From: an uncultured Prochlorococcus sp.
Lineage (GTDB): Bacteria > Cyanobacteriota > Cyanobacteriia > PCC-6307 > Cyanobiaceae
Assembly: GCF_902626525.1 (NCBI RefSeq)
Contig: NZ_CACOFR010000012.1
Location: 1-44,455, forward strand
Direction: 5' to 3'
DNA: 44,455 bases
Shown: positions 18,576-27,303 of the stretch, one piece after another
How the letters are laid out: each line of letters starts with the position of its first letter
Position numbering within the stretch: the stretch's first letter is position 1
Program-made: the position numbers and the translations under genes
The notes under the pieces: generated by a model
Databases searched by the model: none
Seen by the model: the letters and a program-made list of their open reading frames with translations, nothing else
What the model was told of the DNA's origin: nothing

Positions 18576-18622
18576 ACGTTAGTTTTATAGACTAGATCCT
18601 TAAAATATTTTACCACCCCTCC
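18576..18622 (-). tRNA. Partial tRNA-Ser copy (5' half), non-functional
   Basis: Aligns without gaps to 13523-13569 of the intact tRNA-Ser, from the variable-arm edge of the anticodon stem to the first base of the acceptor stem: 38 of 47 positions agree by my count, including all of the CCCCTCC acceptor complement and CTAGTTTT..AGACTAGA of the anticodon arm. The 3' half is absent. A displaced tRNA end is the usual scar of site-specific integration at a tRNA gene. Confidence 0.75.
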
Positions 18623-18936
18623 AAAGGTTTTTTTAATTTTATGAGCTCAAAATTTTAATATAAGAAATTAGTCTCAGTAACTAAATTTGCGAAGAAATTA
18701 TTTGAAAATTGTAGTTTTGGCTATGAATATTTTTAATAATAATGAGGTATTAAATATTCATAATTTTCTAATATTAGGAAGATTATTTTTTAAATTTAAT
18801 CTACCTGTGAAAAATTTATTGGTCAAATTTATTCGTTTATTTTTTTTTATATATTTTACTCAATCTAAATATTTCTTCGAAAGATCTCAGTATTTTATAA
18901 TGGCTTTGACATCTGATTCTAAGAAAATTTATTTTT
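18623..18936. other. AT-rich stretch without a supported gene
   Basis: An open frame runs from 18687 on the plus strand but is composed of Phe/Leu/Ile/Asn with no domain, ribosome site or start preference, and it overlaps the better-looking exported-peptide gene on the minus strand. Nothing else seen. Confidence 0.4.
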
Positions 18937-19092
18937 CTAATTTTGATTTCTTAACCTAATATTGGGTCTTTCAAATTTTGGCTCAGTGTGTGAGTGATCA
19001 ACAAAATGTGACGGTAAAGAGTGTGCTTCTGTTTTCGTTATGTGCGAAAAATTAAAGATTAGAAAGAAATTTAATATTAAAATCTTTTTCAT
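18937..19092 (-). CDS. Small exported His-rich peptide, 51 residues
   Basis: ATG at 19092 opens a clear signal peptide (MKKILILNFFLIFNFSHITK, cleavage likely after TEA), followed by a mature part of about 28 residues, HSLPSHFVDHSHTEPKF and ERPNIRLRNQN, with four histidines plus acidic residues. Metal binding is possible but unproven. Stop TAG at 18937-18939. It is divergent from the membrane protein gene at 19201. Confidence 0.5.
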   Translation of the reverse strand: MKKILILNFFLIFNFSHITKTEAHSLPSHFVDHSHTEPKFERPNIRLRNQN

Positions 19093-19200
19093 GTTTACGA
19101 ATAAAATGTAAGTATGAAAATTAATTGGAATTTTTTTAATTTAATTTTATACTAAAAAAATTCCTACTAAAGTAAATTTAAAGAACTTTTTCTAATATAT

Positions 19201-19947
19201 ATGTTGAATTTAATAAATAATTATCTTAATAAAGCCAATCTAATGGTTAATACTGCACTTACATTGATAATTTTATTTGGTTTTAATTCTATTTTATATA
19301 TAAATACTCAAAAATCTCTGTTAGTTATTCTTGCAAAAAAAGAGGGGATAAGAGCAATAGAAATCTCTGCTGATATTGATCAAATTTCATTTAATAATAA
19401 AATCGAAAAAAAAATATTTGCTTGTAACGATATCAAATCTGATTACTGCGAGGATCTTCTCGAGATATTAATTCAATTAAAAAATAGAGTTTACGACTAT
19501 AGAATGATTCTTATTAATGTTTTCGATTTAGGAAAAAGTTCTAAAGAAATAAGAAATTTTATTGATTATGAAAATTCTATTGATTTCGCAATAGAAGGAT
19601 TTTTTGGACTATCTCCTAAAAATGCTAGGCAGAGAGGGATAAAAAATTTGAACGACTATAAAGATGAAATAATTAAATTAAATCTTTTTAATAACAATCT
19701 ATCTACAAAAAATAAAACTGTTAGTAAACTTAATTCAATAACAAATAGTGTTTTTAAAGATTTAAATAAAATTGTTTCTACCTATAAATTAGATGGTTCA
19801 AGATTAGAGAACTTATTTGAAAGAATCAAAATTTATCTTTTTATTCTTATTACCTCGGAAATCATCTTATTTCTATTAATCTATAGAATTTTGAAAGTTA
19901 AAAAAAACAAGAATGATTTTATCAATTTAAATAATAATAATTCATGA
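19201..19947 (+). CDS. Membrane protein with extracytoplasmic helical domain
   Basis: 248 residues: transmembrane helix 1 (~17-36), a ~170-residue helical extracytoplasmic region with two close cysteines (IFACNDIKSDYCEDLL), and helix 2 (~210-230), ending in a short Lys/Asn-rich cytoplasmic tail. This is the outline of a four-helix-bundle sensor or MCP ligand domain, but no HAMP or output domain follows. ATG start at 19201. The next gene overlaps by 4 nt (ATGA) and has the same architecture, so they may form a hetero-oligomer. Confidence 0.65.
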   Translation: MLNLINNYLNKANLMVNTALTLIILFGFNSILYINTQKSLLVILAKKEGIRAIEISADIDQISFNNKIEKKIFACNDIKSDYCEDLLEILIQLKNRVYDYRMILINVFDLGKSSKEIRNFIDYENSIDFAIEGFFGLSPKNARQRGIKNLNDYKDEIIKLNLFNNNLSTKNKTVSKLNSITNSVFKDLNKIVSTYKLDGSRLENLFERIKIYLFILITSEIILFLLIYRILKVKKNKNDFINLNNNNS

Positions 19948-20405
19948 AATTAAAATTTGATTCACTTATTATTGCTGTATCTTTGATCCTAGCTGGCTTA
20001 ATAATAGGACAAGTACTTCTTTATCGAGAAACAACGAGTGCTTTAATAAGTCATTGCAGAGAACTAAATAAACAAAATATTTCTTTTTTTAACTTACTTG
20101 GAGGAAGTTCACTATTACCCAGTGGGGATATCAAAAGTAAAACAAATCAACCCTCCTATTGCTTAACTTATATAAGTAAGGATGCACAGCAATTTTTAAA
20201 TGAAATTGACTCTTACAATACCGATGATTTTTATGAAGAATTAAATTTGGCATCTGAAAGAATCAGAATATATTCCGATAACTATCAAAATCTCCAAAAA
20301 AAAAGAACTGAAACCACAAAAAAATTACTAATTTTCATAATAATTCTAAATATATTAGGTTTATCTGTAATAACTATGACATTAAGATTTGACAAAAGAC
20401 TTTAG
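19944..20405 (+). CDS. Second membrane protein of the helical-hairpin pair
   Basis: 153 residues: N-terminal membrane helix (SLIIAVSLILAGLIIGQVLL), an extracytoplasmic segment of ~95 residues with two cysteines (ISHCRELNKQ and PSYCLTYISK), and a C-terminal helix (LLIFIIILNILGLSVITMTL) ending with a few basic residues. Translation is coupled to 19201-19947 by the 4-nt overlap. No family recognised. Confidence 0.65.
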   Translation: MKLKFDSLIIAVSLILAGLIIGQVLLYRETTSALISHCRELNKQNISFFNLLGGSSLLPSGDIKSKTNQPSYCLTYISKDAQQFLNEIDSYNTDDFYEELNLASERIRIYSDNYQNLQKKRTETTKKLLIFIIILNILGLSVITMTLRFDKRL

Positions 20406-20431
20406 TAAATTAGAGAATAAAAAAAAAAAAA

Positions 20432-21079
20432 ATGAAATCAAAAATTAAAAAAATCTCTAGTGCTTTTATAGCAACTGCAACTTTACTAAGTTTTGGGAAT
20501 TTTAGTCCTGTTCTCGCAAGCTGTGAAAATGCTCCATCAGCTGGTTCTAAATTCAAACTTACAGGACCTGATTCATTCAAGCTTAGAACAACAGTTCAAA
20601 CATTTATTGCAACAAAGAGTGCTCGGAGATTAAATTTCATACTTCAGAGAACTGATCGTCAAACTCAATCTGAGCTAGCTGAATTCTTTAAACAAGTTTT
20701 TAACGGCACTATTAATGTTGAAGGGGAGGGTAATAACGAATTCCTTGAAGGAGAGCAGGATATGACTGAAAAAGACAAATTAGAAGGCTTTCAGAAGGCT
20801 ATAACAAAATTTAATACAGAAATTAAAAATTTTGATTTACCTGGTACAAGAAAAGTTGGTCAATGTGTTGACCCTGGTAGAATGATAGTTGTTACAAGGG
20901 AAATTTCATCTGATGCAATTTTTGCCGCATCAGGAGCATTTTCTCCAACCGGTGATAAAACAACTGATGTTATTCCTGCAAATGAAACTATAAATAGTGA
21001 TGGAAATAAAGGTTTTAAACCATACAAATCACAAGTAGATGGTGGATATGATGGTTATTTAGATATGGAAGAGTTTTAA
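20432..21079 (+). CDS. Exported protein of unknown function
   Basis: 215 residues. A signal peptide (MKSKIKKISSAFIATATLLS, cleavage near SPVLASC) is followed by a soluble domain with two cysteines and the motifs TFIATKSARRLNFILQRTDR and QCVDPGRMIVVTREISSDAI. The C-terminal part is acidic and Gly/Asp-rich (YKSQVDGGYDGYLDMEEF), possibly calcium-binding. A long A run precedes the ATG. No family recognised; same direction as its neighbours on both sides of the small convergent gene 21080-21271. Confidence 0.65.
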   Translation: MKSKIKKISSAFIATATLLSFGNFSPVLASCENAPSAGSKFKLTGPDSFKLRTTVQTFIATKSARRLNFILQRTDRQTQSELAEFFKQVFNGTINVEGEGNNEFLEGEQDMTEKDKLEGFQKAITKFNTEIKNFDLPGTRKVGQCVDPGRMIVVTREISSDAIFAASGAFSPTGDKTTDVIPANETINSDGNKGFKPYKSQVDGGYDGYLDMEEF

Positions 21080-21271
21080 TCACTCTTCATAGGTAGAGAA
21101 TCCCTTATATTCAATATTTTCTAGTTCTTGATTTTTCTTTTCTTCATTCTCTTTAGGAAGTTCTTGTATGAAAGTAGTTATTGTTTTGAGAGCTTCAATT
21201 GTATAAGTCCTAAAAGTATCGCTCGTATAAAGTAGAAAACCTATAAGGCCAGCTATAATCAATTTCAGCAT
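21080..21271 (-). CDS. Small membrane-anchored protein
   Basis: 63 residues: N-terminal membrane helix (MLKLIIAGLIGFLLYTSDTF) and a charged cytoplasmic or lumenal tail rich in Glu/Lys. Stop codon abuts the stop of the convergent gene. It is the only minus-strand gene within the 19.2-26.3 kb run. No family recognised. Confidence 0.5.
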   Translation of the reverse strand: MLKLIIAGLIGFLLYTSDTFRTYTIEALKTITTFIQELPKENEEKKNQELENIEYKGFSTYEE

Positions 21272-21347
21272 TGGATTTTTTTTAATTTATGTGATATTAC
21301 TATAAATTAAAATAAGTCTAATCTTAAGAAACTTAATTAAAAAAACA

Positions 21348-22208
21348 TTGAAAAAATATTTTTCAACAGTAAATAATTTTTTTGCTTATTTTTTCTTTGC
21401 TTTAGGCTTTATCTTTCCATCTACTGCAGGTAGCTTTGAAATTTTTAAAGATAATCAAATTCACAAAGAATATTTAGTCCTGAAAAATAAGGAAGTGAGG
21501 ATAAAAATTGTAACAGGTAAGGGAAAAACAAAAGAGAAGGCCGAAAAAAATGCGGCAAAGAATGCTTTGTTAGAGATGTCACCTAGATATCTAAAAGAAA
21601 GATACGTTGATCGTTTTGGAGAAAGTTTTGTTGATGGAGAATTTGATGAATCAAAGACTATTGATAACGTTAGACATAGTAATTATGGATATAATCAAGG
21701 CACTTTAGTTTCGTTTGATGTTCTAAATTATTCGTTGAAAAATGGAATATATACTGTTGATGCGGTAGCGAAAGTAATACAACATACAAAAGATATAAAT
21801 GATCCATTGTTAAATCCTCCTTCATCAAATAGTAAAAACTTAGGATTACGAAAAGTATTTAAAGTAGGAACTGGCGATACAGAAGAGGCTGCCATAAATA
21901 ATGCGATGGCTCAAGCTTTAATGGAAGTTATCGCAGATAATATTAATACTGATAAAAATTATTATTCAGTCGAAACACTTAAATATCTAGTAACAAAAGC
22001 TAAAGAGAGTGCTGTAATTAAATCTAAAGAAAAAATTGATGATATGAAAAGTTTTTATACTGAGGGATTTATTGAATCATTCAAAAAACTTAATTCGTAC
22101 GATATTGCTGGCGGTAAATTGATAAATGTCGAAGCAGAAATAACAGTAAGAAGAAAAACTTTTTCAGCTTATCTTGATGAAATCGATAGTAATGTAAGAG
22201 ATTATTAA
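21348..22208 (+). CDS. Exported protein with two LPP20/FlgT-N-like repeats
   Basis: 286 residues from TTG 21348. After a signal peptide (~1-29) there are two similar units: VTGKGKTKEKAEKNAAKNAL (~residue 55) and VGTGDTEEAAINNAMAQALM (~residue 175). Each is the 'G-x-A/T-x-x-x-A-x-x-x-A-L' helix of the LPP20/FlgT N-terminal fold, an envelope alpha-beta domain found in lipoproteins and flagellar accessory proteins. No lipobox is seen. An envelope scaffold role is possible. The next gene follows after 2 nt. Confidence 0.65.
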   Translation: MKKYFSTVNNFFAYFFFALGFIFPSTAGSFEIFKDNQIHKEYLVLKNKEVRIKIVTGKGKTKEKAEKNAAKNALLEMSPRYLKERYVDRFGESFVDGEFDESKTIDNVRHSNYGYNQGTLVSFDVLNYSLKNGIYTVDAVAKVIQHTKDINDPLLNPPSSNSKNLGLRKVFKVGTGDTEEAAINNAMAQALMEVIADNINTDKNYYSVETLKYLVTKAKESAVIKSKEKIDDMKSFYTEGFIESFKKLNSYDIAGGKLINVEAEITVRRKTFSAYLDEIDSNVRDY

Positions 22209-22210
22209 TC

Positions 22211-23227
22211 TTGAAGAAAATAATATTTTTAAAAATAAAAAATAAAGTTATTAAATTTTCTTATTTAATGTGCTTTATTTTTTTAATTGATTTTTTTCAA
22301 ATATTTATAAAGACGAGTATTTTACGAGCTTCTGAAAATACTGGAGTTGAAATTAATTTTGGAACTATGTCAGAAGCTAATATTGATAACATCAAAAATA
22401 AAGGATTGCTTTATGAAAAAGAGGTTATTGAGAAGGTAAAGGAAGGAAGATCATTAGTTTATAAGCTTGGAAAACCTATGCTTGTCGAAAGCTTTTTCTC
22501 TGAAGATTACTGTCAAAATATTGGTGAGTTTGATATAGTTGGAACATTTTCTTATCCGACTTGGTGCAATAAAAAACAAGGCCCGTTCAGTATAGTTAGA
22601 AACCCACTAAGTGCGGTAGTTATTCCAATAACTGCAGAGCTAAAAAAAGGATTTAAATTAAATTTATATGAAACATTGGAAAATGATAAAGAAGCTAATT
22701 ATATAGGAGTAATTAGAGGTCATTATCATAATCCTACGGATCTTACAGGTCCAAATTTTAAATATAATCAAGATATGTTGCTTGGTTTAGTTAATGAATC
22801 GCAGAAAAGAATGATGATTTGGAATATCTCAAATGTTGGAGTATATAGAAATTTTCAAAAAGTTAATAAAAAAAACCGTAATAGTTTTTATGATTTAGGG
22901 TTTGATTTATTTAATAAAAAAGGTGAAATAATTGGTGGCGTTTCATTTGGGGAGGATAAGAAAAATTGTTCGCATCATAAAAAGTGCCTTTTCGATGAAA
23001 TACATTTATTGGAGTATCGGAATACTATTCATACTCCTAAACTTGTTTCGACAAAAAAATGGGGATATGTAACTGGCAGAGCTTACCCTATTCATACATT
23101 GATTGAAGATCATGGCAGTATGAAAAAAATATTTTTTAGCAGAAATTATTATCTCTTAGTTGATATAAATTCAGATCTGATTAATCAACTTGGACGGGTT
23201 AAGCACAGAGTAATTCTGAAAAAATGA
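22211..23227 (+). CDS. Exported protein of unknown function
   Basis: 338 residues from TTG 22211. The N-terminus has a basic stretch and a long hydrophobic segment (~15-38), a signal peptide or anchor. The soluble part has four-plus cysteines (FFSEDYCQNIGEF, FSYPTWCNKKQ, KKNCSHHKKCLFDE), consistent with disulfides outside the cytoplasm, and a beta-rich feel (IGVIRGHYHNPTDLTGPNF). No family recognised. Part of the tight run 21348-25752; next start is 1 nt after its stop. Confidence 0.65.
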   Translation: MKKIIFLKIKNKVIKFSYLMCFIFLIDFFQIFIKTSILRASENTGVEINFGTMSEANIDNIKNKGLLYEKEVIEKVKEGRSLVYKLGKPMLVESFFSEDYCQNIGEFDIVGTFSYPTWCNKKQGPFSIVRNPLSAVVIPITAELKKGFKLNLYETLENDKEANYIGVIRGHYHNPTDLTGPNFKYNQDMLLGLVNESQKRMMIWNISNVGVYRNFQKVNKKNRNSFYDLGFDLFNKKGEIIGGVSFGEDKKNCSHHKKCLFDEIHLLEYRNTIHTPKLVSTKKWGYVTGRAYPIHTLIEDHGSMKKIFFSRNYYLLVDINSDLINQLGRVKHRVILKK

Positions 23228-23228
23228 A

Positions 23229-23648
23229 ATGATGCGTAATTTAAACTTTATAGCGGTAATATTTTTATTAATTGTTTTTAATCAATCTACACATGCTAAA
23301 GAAAATAATTGTGAAAATTATCCTTATAAAGAAGGGCTTTATATTCAAAAAGGTTTAGGTAAATTCCACAAATTTATTTATACCAGTTCTAATAGTTTTA
23401 ATACATTGCAAAGTAAGAAAATTAACTACATAAAATTAAAAACAGACTCTTACACTAAGTTCCTTCTTAAGAATTCTATAAAATTAAAGGATAAAGATAA
23501 AAAAAATAATAAAAATCCTTTTTATAAATTGTTTAGTTGCATTAGCCTCGAAAAAGGAATATATAAGGTTTCATATGCTCAAATACAAGAACTTAATCTC
23601 TTTCAAAGATTAAAAATTTTTTTTTCCAATAATCATTTAAAGCCTTAA
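23229..23648 (+). CDS. Small exported basic protein
   Basis: 139 residues. Signal peptide MMRNLNFIAVIFLLIVFNQS, cleaved near THAKEN; mature part is strongly Lys-rich with three cysteines (NNCENYPYKEG, KLFSCISLEK). No family recognised. Follows 22211-23227 by one base and precedes 23683 on the same strand. Confidence 0.6.
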   Translation: MMRNLNFIAVIFLLIVFNQSTHAKENNCENYPYKEGLYIQKGLGKFHKFIYTSSNSFNTLQSKKINYIKLKTDSYTKFLLKNSIKLKDKDKKNNKNPFYKLFSCISLEKGIYKVSYAQIQELNLFQRLKIFFSNNHLKP

Positions 23649-23682
23649 TTATGTATCATGGGAAAGATTTCACGTTAAAATT

Positions 23683-24123
23683 ATGTCATATATTAGTCGC
23701 ATTATATTCCTGTCAATTACTTCGTTTTTATTCTTTTCATTATTGCCTCTTAAATCGGAAAATCAAACTGAAAAATGTCCTAAATCAACACTAATATCCT
23801 TTATCTTAAATTCAATTGAAGAATTTGATTTAGCTGAAAACTACGATTTATCCTGTTCTCAGTATGAAATGATTGATTTGATTCCAGAAGATTCATTATT
23901 TATATCTACAAAAAGATCCAGAGGAAAAGATCAAATTTGTTTAACGAGTTCAAAAACAACAGGAAAATGTACTCATAAAATTGGGTTCTTTATTGGTAAA
24001 GGTAATCCTTCTAATAAATTATGTAGAATGTTCAAAAAGAACTGCTCTTTAAATAAAAAACCTCTTGTTTTGACTGAGACTGTTGAGAGACTTTATCTAA
24101 AACCCTCTACACTATTAAGATAA
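23683..24123 (+). CDS. Small exported cysteine-rich protein
   Basis: 146 residues. Signal peptide (~1-25, MSYISRIIFLSITSFLFFSL) then seven cysteines spread over ~110 residues (EKCPKSTLI, DLSCSQYE, QICLTSSKTTGKCTHKIG, LCRMFKKNCSL), which points to a disulfide-stabilised extracytoplasmic fold. No family recognised. The protease gene 24130 starts 6 nt after its stop, so it could be a partner, substrate or inhibitor. Confidence 0.6.
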   Translation: MSYISRIIFLSITSFLFFSLLPLKSENQTEKCPKSTLISFILNSIEEFDLAENYDLSCSQYEMIDLIPEDSLFISTKRSRGKDQICLTSSKTTGKCTHKIGFFIGKGNPSNKLCRMFKKNCSLNKKPLVLTETVERLYLKPSTLLR

Positions 24124-24129
24124 AAATAA

Positions 24130-25752
24130 ATGGATGTTGATCTATTTAAAATTGATTTTAAATTTATAAAAATTTTATTTTTAAGTATAATTCTTGGAAG
24201 CCAGTTTACAGATGTTTTTGCGAGTGATCATAGAGAAATAGATAATAGACCTAAAATCGACCCAAAAGTATTAATTAAACAAACTACTGTTTTAATAGAA
24301 AATGATAAATCTGATACTGGATCAGGTGTAATTGTGAAAAAAGAAGGTGATATTTACAATGTACTTACAGCAGCTCATGTTGTTTGTAATAGAACAAATC
24401 AATTTGTAGAAACCGAAGAATTTAACTTAAAAACTGCTGATGATTATTGGCATAGTAATCTTGACGGAGCAGATTTAAAAGTAATTTGCCCGCCTATTTT
24501 AATGGAATTGCCAGAAAAAAATTATTGTAGTCCTGGAATGAATAGCAGATATCCTTGGCCAATAGATCTTGCAATTTTGAAATTTAGATCAGAAAAAAAA
24601 TATATGGTTGCAAAAAAACAAGGCTCTATTAGACGATTGGGTAAAGATGTTTATGTAGCCGGATATCCTTTTTCTGAGGAAGGCGAATTCTTTATACGCG
24701 AAAGTGAGGGAACTGTTGATATCCCCCCTTCATCTATTACTGATACTTGTAAAGGATACGGATTAAGATATATTGTTCCCACTGAAATTGGTATGAGTGG
24801 TGGAGGTGTTTGGTCAAAAAAAGGTAAGTTAGTAGGTATCCATGGTTATCGTGAAGTAAGTAGAGATAATAATTTTGTCTTAGGTAGTAGAGGTAGTCAT
24901 GGGACTGGAATTCACCTGCCTTACTGGAAGCAAATGGTTGATCCATTTGATCCTTCCCAAGGGTTTCCAGAAATTTTACAAAAAACTAAAGATAAAGAAA
25001 ATGTTGCTGCATTAATAAGTAGAGCAAGATCATATATAAATATTTCTAAATCTAGTTCAATAAATAATAATCCTCTTCTTGGAAAGGGTGAATCTTTTCT
25101 AATTTTAGAAAGTTTAAAAAAAGCTCAGAAATTAGATCCTAAACAACCACTAATTCCAGCATTGATCGCCCAAGTATATATACGTAAATTTGAAAATGTA
25201 GAACAAAAAAAAGAATATTCAGCAGGACAAAAAAGAGAGTATTTAATTGAAGCTCTTAATAATATTAATAAAGCAATAAGACTTTATAATCCATTATTCT
25301 TGGAAAAAACGATGTCATATGATGGAAGTTTTGAGAAAATAAGGGCTTATATCCATTTTAAATATGGAGAATTTATAAATAATAATAAATCTATATTTTC
25401 ATATCAGGATGCCATCGAAGATATTGATGTTAGGTTATCTGCAAAACCAGATGATGTTGCAGCATGGAAAGATAAAGCTAAATATCATTTTTATGCAGGT
25501 CAATTAAATGCTGCTTATCAGTCTCTCATCAAGGCTTCAATATTAGCTCCTAAGGATCCAAGTATTGTGATTGATATGGGAATTGTTTTATATAATATTA
25601 AGGACTATAAAAATGCTTGTAAAGAATTTAATAGGGCTAATATTCTGATTGAAAAGGGTTTTAGAAAGCAAGGCGATTATGGTGCTTTTGCAAAGGATTA
25701 TAATCAACAAAAAGATCGTATAACTCCATATAAAGAGTATTTAGGCTGTTAA
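24130..25752 (+). CDS. Exported trypsin-like serine protease with C-terminal TPRs
   Basis: 540 residues. Signal peptide or anchor (~10-31, ending FTDVFAS). Protease domain ~45-265 with the full triad: H83 (YNVLTAAHVVCN), D146 (WPIDLAILKF) and S223 (EIGMSGGGVWSK), preceded by TGSGVIVKKEGD as in Deg/trypsin_2 proteins. The C-terminal half (~290-520) is helical with TPR-like units (DVAAWKDKAKYHFYAGQLNA; DPSIVIDMGIVLYNIKDYKN). No PDZ domain. It closes the same-strand run that begins at 19201. The TPR-plus-protease layout parallels the TPR-CHAT protein 7 kb away. Confidence 0.85.
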   Translation: MDVDLFKIDFKFIKILFLSIILGSQFTDVFASDHREIDNRPKIDPKVLIKQTTVLIENDKSDTGSGVIVKKEGDIYNVLTAAHVVCNRTNQFVETEEFNLKTADDYWHSNLDGADLKVICPPILMELPEKNYCSPGMNSRYPWPIDLAILKFRSEKKYMVAKKQGSIRRLGKDVYVAGYPFSEEGEFFIRESEGTVDIPPSSITDTCKGYGLRYIVPTEIGMSGGGVWSKKGKLVGIHGYREVSRDNNFVLGSRGSHGTGIHLPYWKQMVDPFDPSQGFPEILQKTKDKENVAALISRARSYINISKSSSINNNPLLGKGESFLILESLKKAQKLDPKQPLIPALIAQVYIRKFENVEQKKEYSAGQKREYLIEALNNINKAIRLYNPLFLEKTMSYDGSFEKIRAYIHFKYGEFINNNKSIFSYQDAIEDIDVRLSAKPDDVAAWKDKAKYHFYAGQLNAAYQSLIKASILAPKDPSIVIDMGIVLYNIKDYKNACKEFNRANILIEKGFRKQGDYGAFAKDYNQQKDRITPYKEYLGC

Positions 25753-25878
25753 GATCATCGTTTGAGTTGCTTAAGGTTTTAATATTTTATACATTAAATG
25801 TTCATACAACTTAAAAATGCTTGACCAAAAGATTAATAATAAGCAAACATAATCAAATAGTTTATTTTCTAAAAATTA

Positions 25879-26286
25879 ATGAGGCGTACATTATTAAGAT
25901 CAACTTCAGCATTAATTATTTGCAGCACGTTGGGATTTGGAGATGCATTAGCATTCGGACCAAAACTACCAGGACTTGGCGGTGGAGGCGGAGGAACAGA
26001 TTCTATTACTTCTAAGGCTAAAACTAAAACAGTCAATAAAATTCTGAAGGATGTCGGCAAAAGTGCATTTAGAGGAGGAAAAATTATTGCATCAAAACAA
26101 AAGTGGGCATGCGATAAACTGGCAAAAGCTCAAGGAATTGTGAGAGCAATCAATAATGCAGATCTTGAAAAAAAAGTTTCTGATTTGCGTGAGACTTTAT
26201 ATTGTGGAATTACAGATCCCATACCGGCGAAATTGTTAGCCCCTGAAGAAATAAAAGAAGATGAGAATGAAAAATTCGCATCATAA
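25879..26286 (+). CDS. Exported protein with glycine-rich segment
   Basis: 135 residues. Signal peptide MRRTLLRSTSALIICSTLGF, cleavage near GDALAFG; then PKLPGLGGGGGGTDSITS, a basic stretch and a helical domain with two cysteines (KQKWACDKLAK, RETLYCGITD). ATG at 25879; overlapping frames on both strands here are shadows. No family recognised. Same direction as the protease cluster, 126 nt after it. Confidence 0.6.
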   Translation: MRRTLLRSTSALIICSTLGFGDALAFGPKLPGLGGGGGGTDSITSKAKTKTVNKILKDVGKSAFRGGKIIASKQKWACDKLAKAQGIVRAINNADLEKKVSDLRETLYCGITDPIPAKLLAPEEIKEDENEKFAS

Positions 26287-26369
26287 ACTTAATTGACTTG
26301 AAAAATTAAAAATATTTTCAGCTTGATTCTAAGAAGAACTTAGAAAAAATTTATATTATTTACTTAATA

Positions 26370-27146
26370 TTAGTAACACTCAGCTTTTCTTATTGCGTCT
26401 GCTCCTCCTCCTATCCTTCCTTTTTTAGGTGCAGTCCATTCTGCAATATTTGTATTATCAAATTTCTTAAAAGTAGAGTGAAGTTTTTCTTTGCAACTAA
26501 CTACTATCCAACCAAATTTATATTTTGATGAAATATAAGGTGAATTTTTTTTATATAACTTTTTTTTAAAGTAATAAGCAGCCAAAACAGAGTCAGATGA
26601 TTTGATTACATTTGAATTATATTGAAATTCACTTGAACTATTTTTATAGACATTAATCCATTCGCCTTGGAGATTAAAGGATGAAGCGTCTAAATTCGGT
26701 TTTTCGATACCCCATAAATATTTCGTTTCTGCAGTGTAACCCCAATTTGAGGCAGCACTAGTTTTTTTGCAATAAAATTTTGCTATTTCTTCAAAACTAG
26801 AACCTTTCGTAATGCTATTCCAATTTCCTTTTTGAGACATTTTTCCTCTTTTCCTGAGATAGTAATCTTTATTTCTACAATTAAGATCTAAACGACCCAA
26901 AATTACTTTATTTTCTTCTAAAAGTTTCATTTGCAATCTAAATGAATCTTTATTTAGGGTTTTAAAACTTGATATATTTATCCACTCTGTAATATTTCCA
27001 TACTGATCTACTCCAACAGGATACCATTCAAAACTTTTGCCATTAGCAAACAACTTTTCTCCAGGGTTTAAATTATAAAAAAGTAAAATTCCAAAGATGG
27101 GATAGATTTTTTTTAAAAAATTTTTCATTTTTGAATTAGTTTTCAT
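26370..27146 (-). CDS. Exported protein, possibly surface-adhesin-E-like
   Basis: 258 residues from ATG 27146 (an internal ATG at 27128 is possible). After a hydrophobic signal (~14-34) comes FEWYPVGVDQYGNITEWINI, then a 'LDLNCRNKDYYLRKRG' strand and FEEIAKFYCKKTS: the 'W..V..D..G....ID.SI ... DC..R.Y' order resembles small surface-adhesin-E-like domains, but the match is loose. Two further cysteines (WIVVSCKEKLH and KAECY at the end). Convergent with 25879-26286. Confidence 0.55.
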   Translation of the reverse strand: MKTNSKMKNFLKKIYPIFGILLFYNLNPGEKLFANGKSFEWYPVGVDQYGNITEWINISSFKTLNKDSFRLQMKLLEENKVILGRLDLNCRNKDYYLRKRGKMSQKGNWNSITKGSSFEEIAKFYCKKTSAASNWGYTAETKYLWGIEKPNLDASSFNLQGEWINVYKNSSSEFQYNSNVIKSSDSVLAAYYFKKKLYKKNSPYISSKYKFGWIVVSCKEKLHSTFKKFDNTNIAEWTAPKKGRIGGGADAIRKAECY

Positions 27147-27303
27147 TTCTATTGTCTTATTATCTCAGTGAAAATACAAATCACTATTGAGAAATGTCTT
27201 TAGAAGTACATAGTTAAAAATCAAAATTTTAATATTGAAAACAACTCAAATATTATTAAATTTTCTAGTAATCAATTCTTAAATATACTAAAGGTTTGCA
27301 AAT

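Noticed and set aside
18687-18959. 90-codon plus-strand frame rich in Phe, Leu and Ile
   Set aside because: No domain, no ribosome site, low-complexity composition expected of AT-rich DNA, and it collides with the better-supported exported peptide gene on the minus strand.
25821-26015. Frame ending in Thr/Arg/Trp-rich residues
   Set aside because: Out-of-frame reading of the glycine-rich segment of the exported protein gene 25879-26286.
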